Below, in pieces: positions 25,444 to 32,909 of a stretch of DNA of 64,000 nucleotides. Made by a program: the position numbers and the translations under genes. The stretch covers positions 70,456 through 134,455 of the forward strand of contig QHWT01000063.1 of the NCBI GenBank assembly GCA_003222675.1, written 5' to 3'. The notes beneath the pieces were generated by a model, which saw only the letters and a list, made by a program, of their open reading frames with translations, was not told where the DNA came from and did no database searches. The stretch comes from Acidobacteriota bacterium. Lineage in GTDB: Bacteria; Acidobacteriota; Vicinamibacteria; Vicinamibacterales; 2-12-FULL-66-21. Numbering within the stretch: the stretch's first letter is position 1; each line of letters starts with the position of its first letter.

Positions 25444-25914
25444 ATGACCCTGCGCATCCATCTCGTGTTCCCGTTCGTCGTCGCAGGTCTCGCCCTGGCA
25501 TCAGACGCACCGGCACGCGATGGCGCCCGCCCGCAGGCGGCCGCCAGTGCAGTGGCGCGGGTGACGGCTGCGGACGCCGCGCGCTTCCGCGCGATGACCA
25601 GCGGCGACCTCGATGAACTGGGCCGCCTCCTTGCGGACAATCTTGTCTATGTCCACTCGAGCGGGAGGATCGAAACGAAGGTGCAATTTCTGGAGAGCCT
25701 TCGTTCCGGCCAGTTGAAGTACACGAGCATCAGTCCTTCGGACCTTGTCGTCCGCGCGAACGGATCTCTGGGGGTCGTGACCGGCCGCGCGCAAGTGAAG
25801 GTTGTCTCCGGCGGCCAACCGCGGGAGTTCACGATCCGGTATACGGCGGTCTATGCGTTGAACTCCGGCGTCTGGCAACTGTCATCCTGGCAATCGACCA
25901 GGATCGAATCGTAA
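25444..25914 (+). CDS. Secreted NTF2-like (SnoaL/DUF4440-type) protein
   Basis: A 156-residue protein from ATG 25444, 13 bases after the selenoprotein stop, so probably co-transcribed with it. Signal peptide MTLRIHLVFPFVVAGLALAS. The fold is the cone-shaped NTF2-like domain of DUF4440: DAARFRAMTSGDLDELGRLL, DNLVYVHSSGRIETKVQFLE, SLGVVTGRAQVKVVSGGQPR, RYTAVYALNSGVWQLSSWQS. The HSSG histidine and the final W-Q-S segment are typical. Its role is unknown; family members bind small ligands or act as simple isomerases or hydrolases. Confidence 0.82.
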   Translation: MTLRIHLVFPFVVAGLALASDAPARDGARPQAAASAVARVTAADAARFRAMTSGDLDELGRLLADNLVYVHSSGRIETKVQFLESLRSGQLKYTSISPSDLVVRANGSLGVVTGRAQVKVVSGGQPREFTIRYTAVYALNSGVWQLSSWQSTRIES

Positions 25915-25982
25915 GAACGGGTGATGAGTCTGGTTGCTCTGATCGCGTTCCTGGCGTTCGCATCAGAAGGAGAAGCGAAGTG

Positions 25983-26066
25983 AAACGGGGACACTCACAC
26001 TTCGTCCCATTTGTGGAATTAACTGTGAGTGTCCCCGTTTCTGAAGTGTGACTGTCACCGTTTCCC
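25983..26066. repeat. REP-like palindromic repeat, second cluster
   Basis: aaacggggacactcacactt (25983) and its inverse aactgtgagtgtccccgttt (26020-26040) form a hairpin with a 16-base loop. A degraded extra copy (gtgactgtcaccgttt) follows at 26047-26062. The word matches the cluster at 22377-22476, so the two are one dispersed family. Confidence 0.72.
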
Positions 26067-26118
26067 GTTTCGGCCTGTACAGAGATGCCTGTCGACTGCA
26101 GCGGTAGGACGGTGACGG

Positions 26119-26334
26119 TTGGAACAAAGGTCCGGGTCCTCGATCGCCGCCTCGCTGAAACGGGATCTGGCCGCCGATGAGCGCGCGGACCTGGAATCGA
26201 TGGTCGGGGAAACCTTCGAAGTGTACGAGATCGACGAGTATGGCAGCGCTTGGATGGAGAAGGTGTGGACACAGCCAGGCGGGCTGCGCACGCATAGCCT
26301 GGCACTCGCATCGCACGAGATGGAAGTCGTGTAG
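26119..26334 (+). CDS. Small conserved hypothetical protein, possibly frameshifted near its start
   Basis: The 71-residue frame contains LAADERADLESMVGETFEVY and EIDEYGSAWMEKVW, then HSLALASHEMEVV to the stop, a compact acidic domain that I have seen as an uncharacterised family. Relatives begin with a strand like VTVGTKVRVL. That sequence is present here, but in a different frame starting at GTG 26112, so a one-base indel near 26140-26150 may have split the gene. The TTG at 26119 has no ribosome site. Function unknown. Confidence 0.42.
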   Translation: MEQRSGSSIAASLKRDLAADERADLESMVGETFEVYEIDEYGSAWMEKVWTQPGGLRTHSLALASHEMEVV

Positions 26335-26378
26335 GGCTGTCTCTTCCGCTTCAAGGCGGAAGGCAGGAGAACCTGTCG

Positions 26379-26420
26379 CCCCCGCGTCCCGGATCCCGCA
26401 TCCCGCGTCCCGGATACCGG
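26379..26420. repeat. Short degenerate cccgcgtcccggat array
   Basis: cccgcgtcccggatcccgca and cccgcgtcccggataccgg follow one another directly downstream of the convergent stop at 26426. The same unit type forms the right arm of the arrays at 56645-56767 and 61576-61680. A possible first arm is not evident here. Confidence 0.55.
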
Positions 26421-26425
26421 TCTGA

Positions 26426-27535
26426 TCACACCCTCAGCACATTCGCCGCGAGCAACGTCCCACCTTGCACCGAGATTTCGATCGACGGCCACCCCGGCGT
26501 GGACGTGATCAACTCGATGCGGCTCTCGACAACGAGCGCCGTATCCTCGATCTTGGTCCCTCTGATCGATGGATTCCAGGCGAAGGCCTGACGCGCTTGA
26601 ACGATTTCCTGCGATCGCGGGTGCGCGACCCATTCTCGCGCGCGGTACCCGGTCGCGCCGCCTTGATGATGCAGCCTTTCTTCGCCGGGAAATCCTGCCG
26701 CGCGGTACGCATCCGTGGCCGCGTCGAACAGCTGCGCGCCCGTCGTGCCGGGGTGTGTCGCATCGAGCAGACGGCCGAATACCGACGCGGCAGCGCTGGT
26801 GCGCGCCTCCAGGTCGGACGGCGCCTCCTTGGTCGCGACGATGCGTGAGAGGCAGGCGATGAGGCCGTCACGTTCCGCGCAGACGGCGACGAGCACCGCG
26901 CGCTTCCATTGGGAGGCGGTCGGAACGGGATGCCGATATTTCCCGATACGATCATCCGAGCCGACGAGCAGCACGATCGCGCGGGCGTTGATGGCCGTCA
27001 ACGCGAGCATGACGGTGGCGGCGATTTCCCGCTCGTCTTCACCGGGCCTGAGGCGACGGCACACGTCCCCCACCACCATTCCGCAATCGTTCCCGAGCGC
27101 ACGATAGCGATCGATCTCCGCACTCGTCAGCAGCGCGCGTACGCGCGCGACGCGTCCCTCCGAGGGCGTCGTGTCGGGCAGCGGCCAGTCGGCGCCAATT
27201 GGTGACGTGCCGCCGACGATCTTTCGCGCGGCGGCAACGGCGTGCGCAGGATCTTGATCGTCCAGCCATGCGTACTCGACGGGTTCGAAGCCGAGTCCCC
27301 CGAGCACCTCGTTGCGCAGGCGGGGCATCTCGATCGCGTTCGCGAGGATGAAGCGACGCCCGTCCGCGGTCACGAGCAGCCGCTGCGTCCCGGCTTCGCG
27401 GCTCCCGTCGACGCGGTTGCTCCGGCCGCCCGTGAGCCATGCGATGTTGTGATGTGTGGCGAGGAGGATGCCGCCCAGGCCGGCGTCCTTGATGACGGTG
27501 ACGAGGCGCGCCTGCTTCTCGTCGACCTCCGCCAT
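26426..27535 (-). CDS. M24 (aminopeptidase P/creatinase-fold) family protein lacking most metal ligands
   Basis: A 369-residue pita-bread-fold protein. Start ATG 27535 (MAEVDEKQARLVTVIKDAGL); a GTG at 27544 overlapping the upstream stop is possible but its ribosome site is too close. The N-terminal domain reads GILLATHHNIAWLTGGRSNR, the C-terminal domain HHQGGATGYRAREW and RGTKIEDTALVVESRIELIT. Canonical M24 enzymes use D, D, H, E, E. Here the D-x(10)-D region reads VLVAVCAERDGLIACLSRIV, without the two aspartates in their normal context, and the usual T-x-E-P-G is WNPSIRG. Only His and the last Glu remain, so it may be metal-free like creatinase. It lies directly behind the DUF6807 gene, apparently in one transcript. 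Confidence 0.8.
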   Translation of the reverse strand: MAEVDEKQARLVTVIKDAGLGGILLATHHNIAWLTGGRSNRVDGSREAGTQRLLVTADGRRFILANAIEMPRLRNEVLGGLGFEPVEYAWLDDQDPAHAVAAARKIVGGTSPIGADWPLPDTTPSEGRVARVRALLTSAEIDRYRALGNDCGMVVGDVCRRLRPGEDEREIAATVMLALTAINARAIVLLVGSDDRIGKYRHPVPTASQWKRAVLVAVCAERDGLIACLSRIVATKEAPSDLEARTSAAASVFGRLLDATHPGTTGAQLFDAATDAYRAAGFPGEERLHHQGGATGYRAREWVAHPRSQEIVQARQAFAWNPSIRGTKIEDTALVVESRIELITSTPGWPSIEISVQGGTLLAANVLRV

Positions 27536-27540
27536 CGGCG

Positions 27541-28575
27541 TCACGACCCCTGCTGCGCGAATACTTTGTAGCGGTTCTCGATCTCCTGCGGCGTGGCCTT
27601 GCCGCCGAGGATCAGCACGCGATACCGGAACGTCACCGACTTCCCGGGTTCGAGCGTGAGGTCGAGCGACTTCTTGCCGTTGGTGAATACCGATTCGCCA
27701 AGCGGGTTCGCCGCGAACAATCCGTATCCGCGCGCGTGCCAGTAGGTGGGGAAGCCGGGGTTCGACGGGTTGTCGAGAATCGCGAGCGTGACCGGCTCGT
27801 TGTCGACGGTGCCGCCGAGCAGCGTCCATCGTCCGCGCGTCCCCCACACCGCGTCCCCCTTCAACCCTTCGCTGCTGACGTATTCCCCGGTGACGCCGGT
27901 GTTGTCGAGCACAGGCGTGTTGATTGGCTGGCCGGACGCGTCGGTGAGGATTTCCGCCTTGTCCGCCGGCTGCTCGAGCCCGCGCGCGACCCGCATGCCG
28001 ATGAACGCCTCCTTGTTGTCCTTGAACACGACCTTTTCGTCGCCGGCGGTCAACGTCGTGGTGCGATCGATCACGCGCGAGTCGGCGGTGCCGCTGAACA
28101 CGAATAGCGTACGCTCGTGCAGGATGACCTTCTTGTCGAACCGGACCCAGTCGGTCTCGACCGCGAGTTCCCCGGTGTCGCCACTTTTCGCCTCGACGAT
28201 CCTGCGCTGCAGGATCGTGCCCATCTTCGGCGCCTGCTTGATCGGGATCGCGTCGGAGTTGTTCCAGAAGTCGAGGCCATTCACGTCGCCGTGGTTGAGC
28301 CACAGCCCGACGTGATGCGGATGATCGACGCGCTCGCCTTGTCGCGGCTCCAGTGGAAATCCGCGCGTGACGATCGTGCCTTTGGCCGTGCGGAGCGGAT
28401 AGAGTGTAGGTTTCTTGAGGGTGGTCGGCCAGATATACGAGGTGAAGGGCTTGCCGTCGATCGTGACGTCGACCCGCCGCCGGGCTTCGTTCGGCGTCAC
28501 CTGCACACGCGCCTTGTCGGGCGCGCCGCTCATCAGCAGCGGCAGGACGAGGGCGCCAAGTATCGTGATGCGCAT
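27541..28575 (-). CDS. DUF6807 (PmoA-like) family secreted protein
   Basis: A 344-residue secreted protein with signal peptide MRITILGALVLPLLMSGAPD. The family marks are DGKPFTSYIWPTTLKKPTLY, PLRTAKGTIVTRGFPL, GERVDHPHHVGLWLNHGDVN, DFWNNS, FKDNKEAFIGMRVARGLEQP and GRWTLLGGTVDNEPVTLAIL. The DHPHH motif suggests a metal or ligand site on a galactose-mutarotase-like beta-sandwich. It is divergent from the DUF1080 gene across a 61-base spacer that holds a perfect 16-bp palindrome, so both are probably controlled by one carbohydrate-responsive repressor. Confidence 0.85.
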   Translation of the reverse strand: MRITILGALVLPLLMSGAPDKARVQVTPNEARRRVDVTIDGKPFTSYIWPTTLKKPTLYPLRTAKGTIVTRGFPLEPRQGERVDHPHHVGLWLNHGDVNGLDFWNNSDAIPIKQAPKMGTILQRRIVEAKSGDTGELAVETDWVRFDKKVILHERTLFVFSGTADSRVIDRTTTLTAGDEKVVFKDNKEAFIGMRVARGLEQPADKAEILTDASGQPINTPVLDNTGVTGEYVSSEGLKGDAVWGTRGRWTLLGGTVDNEPVTLAILDNPSNPGFPTYWHARGYGLFAANPLGESVFTNGKKSLDLTLEPGKSVTFRYRVLILGGKATPQEIENRYKVFAQQGS

Positions 28576-28599
28576 CGCGTTGGACCCTTTCGATGTGTT

Positions 28600-28615
28600 A
28601 CTTTAGCGCTAAAGT
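28600..28615. promoter_or_regulatory. Palindromic operator ACTTTAGCGCTAAAGT (LacI-type)
   Basis: A perfect 16-bp palindrome with a central CG step lies in the 61-base divergent spacer between DUF6807 (start 28575) and DUF1080 (start 28637). The centre CG and the A/T flanks are typical of LacI-family operators. The same symmetry with a changed inner pair (ACTTTAACGTTAAAGT) is found at 46493-46508. No LacI-family gene is in the window. Confidence 0.65.
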
Positions 28616-28636
28616 TTTACCATTTCCGGAGCGACT

Positions 28637-29386
28637 ATGTCACTACGAACCAGTCTTGCCGTTGCCTCGCTGCTCACCGCCTCCACAGTCATCACGTTGG
28701 CTGCCGGCCGCCAGGCCGCGGCCCCCAATACGCTCACCGATGCGGAAAAGAAAGCCGGCTGGTCGTTGCTCTTCGACGGCAAGTCGCTCGACGGCTGGCG
28801 CGGCTACAAGAAGACCGATGCGTCCGGCACACGGTGGAAGATCGAGAACGGCTGGCTGACGCTGCCGCCCAGCACTGGTGAGGACACGAAGGGCGCGCGC
28901 GACATCATCTCGAAGGACACCTTCGATCAGTTCGATCTCATGTTCGAGTGGAAGATCGCACAGGGCGGCAACAGCGGCGTGAAGTATTTCGTCCTCGAGG
29001 ACCAGGACGCGGCGATCGGCCACGAGTACCAGGTGATCGACGACGAGCGGCATCCCGACGCGAAGATCGGCCCGCACCGCCAGACCGCCGCGTTCTACGA
29101 CGTGTTCCCCGCGTCGAATCGTCCCATCAAGCCCGCCGGTGAACTGAACACGTCACGTATCCTCGTGCAGGGCAACACCGTCGAGCACTATCTGAACGGC
29201 ACGCGCGTGCTGCGGTACACGCTCGACAGCCCGGAGCTCCGCGCGGCGGTCGCGAAGAGCAAGTTCAAGGACGTCCAGCGCTTCGGCAAGCTCCAGAACG
29301 GACACATCCTGCTGCAGGATCACGGCAACCAGGTCTGGTTCCGTAATATCAAGATCCGCCGCACCGGAAACAGCGCGACGCGGTAG
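28637..29386 (+). CDS. DUF1080 protein (3-keto-disaccharide hydrolase family)
   Basis: A 249-residue secreted protein with ribosome site GGAG before ATG 28637 and signal peptide MSLRTSLAVASLLTASTVIT. The concanavalin-like 3-keto-disaccharide hydrolase domain is evident: GWSLLFDGKSLDGWRGYKK, WKIENGWLTLPP, TFDQFDLMFEWKIAQGGNSG, GHEYQVIDDERHPDAK, GELNTSRILVQGNTVEHYLN and GHILLQDHGNQVWFRNIKIR. Known relatives cleave 3-keto-glycosides made by Gfo/Idh-type oxidation. The very next gene, eight bases on, is a Gfo/Idh/MocA oxidoreductase, which fits that scheme. Confidence 0.88.
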   Translation: MSLRTSLAVASLLTASTVITLAAGRQAAAPNTLTDAEKKAGWSLLFDGKSLDGWRGYKKTDASGTRWKIENGWLTLPPSTGEDTKGARDIISKDTFDQFDLMFEWKIAQGGNSGVKYFVLEDQDAAIGHEYQVIDDERHPDAKIGPHRQTAAFYDVFPASNRPIKPAGELNTSRILVQGNTVEHYLNGTRVLRYTLDSPELRAAVAKSKFKDVQRFGKLQNGHILLQDHGNQVWFRNIKIRRTGNSATR

Positions 29387-29393
29387 GCAGCCC

Positions 29394-30404
29394 ATGCGAG
29401 TCGGCCTGCTCGGCGCGGGCAACATCAGCGACACCCACGCCCGCGCCGCGCGGGCCATCCCCGGTGTCGAGATTGCCGCGGTCTGCGGCGCGAACCGCGA
29501 GAAGGTCGCGCGGCTGGCACACGCGCATGGCGGCGTCGCCTACGACGCGATCGACGCGTTCCTCGCCCATCGGCCGATGGACATCGTGGCCATCGGCAGC
29601 CCGTCGGGTCTCCACGCCGACCACACGATCGCCGCGATGCGCCGCGGTCTCCACGTGCTCGTCGAGAAGCCGCTCGACGTGACGAGGGCGAAGGTGGATA
29701 CGGTGATCGCCGAAGCGGCGCGCGCCGGCGTGAAGGTGGGCGTGTTCTTCCAGGATCGGTTGCGGCCCGACGTGGCCGCGATGAAGGAACTCATTGATGC
29801 GGGTCGGCTCGGCAAACCGGTCTTCGCCTCCGGTCGCGTGAAGTGGTACCGCCCGCCCGAGTATTACGGCACGTCGCGCTGGCGCGGGACGTGTGCGCTC
29901 GACGGCGGCGGCGCGCTGATGAACCAGGGAATCCACACCGTCGATTTGCTGCAGTGGCTGTTCGGCCCGGTCGCCCGAGTGTGTGCGCGAACGGCGACGC
30001 GGATTCACGCGATCGAGGCGGAGGACACCGCGGCCGCGGTGCTCGAATTCGAGAGCGGCGCGCTTGGCGTAATCGAGGCGACCACGTCCGTGTTTCCCGG
30101 CTACGCGCGGCGCGTGGAGCTCACGGGCGCGGAGGGCACGCTCATTCTCGAAGGCGATCGGCTCGTCGCGGCCGACTTGAGAAATGCCGTCGACGTCCGG
30201 ACGGCTTCCCCAACCGATCTCGAAAGCACCGCCTCCCCGGTCGTCAGCGACTGCACCCCGCACCAGCGCGTGTTCGAAGACTTCATCCGCGCAATCGAGA
30301 CGAACGGCACGCCGGCCTGCGACGCGCGCGAAGGACGGCACAGCGTCGCGATCGTGGAAGCGATCTATCGATCGGCACGCGACGGAGGATTTCAAGAGCC
30401 ATGA
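29394..30404 (+). CDS. Gfo/Idh/MocA family oxidoreductase
   Basis: A 336-residue NAD(P)-dependent dehydrogenase: MRVGLLGAGNISDTHARAAR (Rossmann GAGNIS), then VAIGSPSGLHADHTIAAMRR, HVLVEKPLDVT (the E-K-P motif), GGGALMNQGIHTVDLLQWLF with the catalytic-region His, and GYARRVELTGAEGTLILEGD. No export signal is seen, so it is cytoplasmic. It sits between the DUF1080 gene (8-base gap) and a cupin gene (ATGA overlap), one operon behind the 28600 operator. Oxidation of glycosides to 3-keto forms, or processing of the released keto sugar, is the likely role. Confidence 0.88.
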   Translation: MRVGLLGAGNISDTHARAARAIPGVEIAAVCGANREKVARLAHAHGGVAYDAIDAFLAHRPMDIVAIGSPSGLHADHTIAAMRRGLHVLVEKPLDVTRAKVDTVIAEAARAGVKVGVFFQDRLRPDVAAMKELIDAGRLGKPVFASGRVKWYRPPEYYGTSRWRGTCALDGGGALMNQGIHTVDLLQWLFGPVARVCARTATRIHAIEAEDTAAAVLEFESGALGVIEATTSVFPGYARRVELTGAEGTLILEGDRLVAADLRNAVDVRTASPTDLESTASPVVSDCTPHQRVFEDFIRAIETNGTPACDAREGRHSVAIVEAIYRSARDGGFQEP

Positions 30405-30832
30405 AAAAACTCGCCTGCGCCCTCGTCTGCATGATCGCCGCTGCCGCGCTGCACGCTGTTGCGATGCAGAAGGCCGCACCCGGCGGCTACATCGTCGAGC
30501 ACGACGCCGAGGTCGCCGTCACCGAGCCGGGGACGCACAACGGCGGCGGTCAGACGGTCGGGTACTCGTTCTTCAAGACGGTGCCGAACCTGAAGCTCGT
30601 GTTCCGCAAACGCGCGCTGAAGCCCGGGTCCGGCATCGGCCTGCACGAGCAGCACGAGGACGAGATCTATTACGTGCTGAGCGGCAAAGGGGTGATGACG
30701 CTGGATGGCAAGACCGTCGAGGTGACGCCCGGCACCGCGGTGCTGACGCGCACCGGCAGCTCCCATAGCTTGAAGCAGACGGGCCAGGAAGATCTCGTGA
30801 TTCTGATAAATTACGAGGCTGCGAGTAAGTAG
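30401..30832 (+). CDS. Secreted cupin domain protein
   Basis: A 143-residue protein with signal peptide MKKLACALVCMIAAAALHAV. The cupin core shows KPGSGIGLHEQHEDEIYYVL (metal motif with H-x-x-H-x-x-E) and TPGTAVLTRTGSSHSLKQTG (second His). It starts inside the stop codon of the Gfo/Idh/MocA gene (ATGA), so translation is coupled. It may be a periplasmic sugar isomerase or a ligand-binding cupin within the same keto-glycoside operon. A repeat array starts directly after its stop. Confidence 0.85.
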   Translation: MKKLACALVCMIAAAALHAVAMQKAAPGGYIVEHDAEVAVTEPGTHNGGGQTVGYSFFKTVPNLKLVFRKRALKPGSGIGLHEQHEDEIYYVLSGKGVMTLDGKTVEVTPGTAVLTRTGSSHSLKQTGQEDLVILINYEAASK

Positions 30833-30985
30833 TTACCAGTTCCCAGTTGCCAGTCACCAGTTTCCAGTAGTTACCAGTCCCGAGTTGCCAGTTCCGAGTT
30901 CAGCTCACGGCAACCGGCTACTCATAACGGCAACCCGGCAACCGGCAACTGCCAACTGGCTACTGGTTACTGCTTTGTACGCTTT
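30833..30985. repeat. Mirrored degenerate tandem array (ccagttg / caactgg units)
   Basis: The left arm is ccagttcccagttgccagtc-like; the right arm, after about 30905, is ggcaaccggcaactgcc-like, its inverse complement. The right arm overlaps the last 19 to 21 codons of the convergent MBL gene. The structure lies between two convergent genes and could terminate both. Confidence 0.78.
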
Positions 30986-31981
30986 CGTTAATCCATTGCG
31001 GTCATTCGTCACCGTGAAGCTGCCGTCGCGTTGCGCGGTGACCTTGATGTTGTGAGCCGTGGACTCGTCGAGATTGGCGATGAACTGCTCGGCGGCGTTG
31101 TGATCCTTGCCGGCATCGACGGCGTAATGAAGCTGCCAGAAATCCTGCAGGCGTGGAGAATCATGGACGGTCTGCCACGCTTCGGCCGAGCCCCCCTTCT
31201 TCGCGCCGTTGTTCATGATCGCCACCCTCGGCTGCACCGCGTTCACGATCACCGGTGCGTTCGACTGGGCGACGCCATGATGCGTGGTCAGGTAGAGATC
31301 GACGGGACCAATCAGGTTGTCGGGGCACACGAGGTCGTGCTCCTTGTTCCACGTCAAATCGCCGAGATCCAGCATGCGGAAACGGCCGAACGCGATCACG
31401 GTACCGACCGACTGCGCGTTTTCACTCGGGTCGGTCTCCTTCGGGCGGAAGGTGCCGCAGAGAGTGTTCTCGGAATCGACGCCGTTGAGGGCCTTCCGTA
31501 GATGAGCGCCGCCGGCCGACACCACGGTCACGTCCATGCCGCCGATCGGCACCTTGTCGTCGGGCTTCACCAGCAGATGCTTTCCTGATTTGCGCGCCGC
31601 GTCGTAGGGTGCCAGCAACTCCTTCGAGTTGGGTTCCACCGTCTCGCCGTGATCGACGAACGTGCCGACCGGCACCTTTGCGGCGAGCGCTGCCGCGTTG
31701 CCGACGTGATCGAGGTGGTAGTGCGTGACGAGCAGATAATCGAGTCGCAAGGCGCCGGCCTGCTTCATCGTCGCGAGGATGCGGTTGAGGTCGCGGTCAC
31801 CGTTGCCCGGGAACCCGGTATCGATCAGCATCGACTGGCCGGCGGGGGTGACGAAGAGCGTGGCCTGCCCTCCCTCCACGTCGATGAAATAGATCTCGAG
31901 CGGCTTGTCCGCGGGCGCTCGCGGCGCCTGCGTTGGCGCCGGGGCCAGCATGACAAGCGCGAGCAGCAGGATGTATCGCAT
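30905..31981 (-). CDS. Secreted metallo-beta-lactamase-fold hydrolase (ComEC C-terminal-like)
   Basis: A 358-residue protein from ATG 31981 (MRYILLLALVMLAPAPTQAP, signal peptide); a GTG one codon earlier is equally possible. The MBL metal motif is TDYLLVTHYHLDHVGN-like (THYHLDHVG), with GGQATLFVTPAGQSMLIDTG before it, and later LDLGDLTWNKEHDL and LTTHHGVAQSNAP, as in ComEC/Rec2-type hydrolase domains. The natural domain ends near GLTKAYKA; the remaining 20 or so residues (SSQLAVAGCRVAVMSSRLP) are encoded by the repeat array and are probably an acquired tail. The start overlaps the stop of the GntR gene by one base (TGATG). Confidence 0.85.
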   Translation of the reverse strand: MRYILLLALVMLAPAPTQAPRAPADKPLEIYFIDVEGGQATLFVTPAGQSMLIDTGFPGNGDRDLNRILATMKQAGALRLDYLLVTHYHLDHVGNAAALAAKVPVGTFVDHGETVEPNSKELLAPYDAARKSGKHLLVKPDDKVPIGGMDVTVVSAGGAHLRKALNGVDSENTLCGTFRPKETDPSENAQSVGTVIAFGRFRMLDLGDLTWNKEHDLVCPDNLIGPVDLYLTTHHGVAQSNAPVIVNAVQPRVAIMNNGAKKGGSAEAWQTVHDSPRLQDFWQLHYAVDAGKDHNAAEQFIANLDESTAHNIKVTAQRDGSFTVTNDRNGLTKAYKAVTSSQLAVAGCRVAVMSSRLP

Positions 31982-32658
31982 CACTCATGCTCCAAATGCG
32001 CGAGGTACGCGGCGAGCGCGCCGCGGTTGTGCGTCCGCACGTGCGCCTCGAGCGTCGGGAAATCCCGCGCGATGATGGCCGCGAGGATGTCGCGATGCTC
32101 GCGCTGGGCGTCGGCCACGCGATGACACAGTACGCCATTGAAATAGTAGCGCCGCACGCGGTCCCACAGGCCGAGCACGCGATCGGTCATTTCGCCGAGC
32201 AGCGGCAGCCCGGTTGATGCGCTGATCGCGTGATGAAAGCGCGTGTTCAAGTCAGCCCATTCTTCGAAGCGCCCCGCGTGGGAGGCGTCGTTCATCACGG
32301 CGACCAATCGCGTCAGCGTTTCGAGCGCCGTCGGCGATCCTTCCAGCGCGACCAGCCGCGTTGCCATCAATTCGAGTCCTTCGAGGACGGTGAAGACGTC
32401 CACGATCGATGCGCGCGAGATAGGCGCCACGGCGGCCCCCACGTGCGGCACGCTGGCGACCAGCCCTTCCGACTGGAGGATCTGCAGCGCCTCGCGCACC
32501 GGAATGATGCTGACGCCAAGGCGTGTCGCCAGATCATCGATGACGAGCCGTTCTCCCGGTTGCAGCTCGCAGGCAAGAATCGCCCGGCGGAGCGTCTGGT
32601 AAGCGAACCCCTGTTTGGTCTGATGTCGCGCGCCGGTTGGGTTGGTCAGAAGTGGCAT
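31981..32658 (-). CDS. GntR family transcriptional regulator, FCD type
   Basis: A 225-residue repressor. The N-terminal winged helix reads QTLRRAILACELQPGERLVI, DDLATRLGVSIIPVREALQI and LQSEGLVASVPHVGAAVAPI. The all-helical FCD ligand domain follows with a likely metal site (LNTRFHHAIS, AQREHRDILAAI, VRTHNRG). Such regulators respond to organic acids or sugar acids. It is co-transcribed with the downstream MBL gene and diverges from the TonB-dependent receptor at 32910, which is a natural target. The spacer contains the near-palindrome catatgatatatg at about 32837-32849, a possible operator. Confidence 0.88.
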   Translation of the reverse strand: MPLLTNPTGARHQTKQGFAYQTLRRAILACELQPGERLVIDDLATRLGVSIIPVREALQILQSEGLVASVPHVGAAVAPISRASIVDVFTVLEGLELMATRLVALEGSPTALETLTRLVAVMNDASHAGRFEEWADLNTRFHHAISASTGLPLLGEMTDRVLGLWDRVRRYYFNGVLCHRVADAQREHRDILAAIIARDFPTLEAHVRTHNRGALAAYLAHLEHE

Positions 32659-32709
32659 ATCGTCAGTTGGTCCGCCTTCGCCGCTGCAGGGCTTCCGCGG
32701 CGGCAGGCG

Positions 32710-32803
32710 GCGGTCGGTTGTCGGTTTGTCGGTCGTCCTGTCTCAATAGACGATTATCGGCTTCACGTGCGTTTCCGTCTGTCCTCCGTCCTCCGACAAC
32801 CGT
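32710..32803. repeat. Mirrored degenerate array (cggttgtcgg / ccgacaaccg)
   Basis: cggtcggttgtcggtttgtc (32711) is matched by inverse-complement sequence gtcctccgacaaccg (32788-32803). It lies in the divergent promoter region of the GntR and TonB-dependent receptor genes, so any hairpin would form in the receptor leader or the regulator leader. Confidence 0.6.
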
Positions 32804-32909
32804 TCGCCGGATATTTAGCATGGCCGCCGCGAACGGCATATGATATATGACGCGCCGCGTCTCGTAAACACCCGTGGATCCTTGATCGATATTCGTTGAA
32901 GGAGGAACC

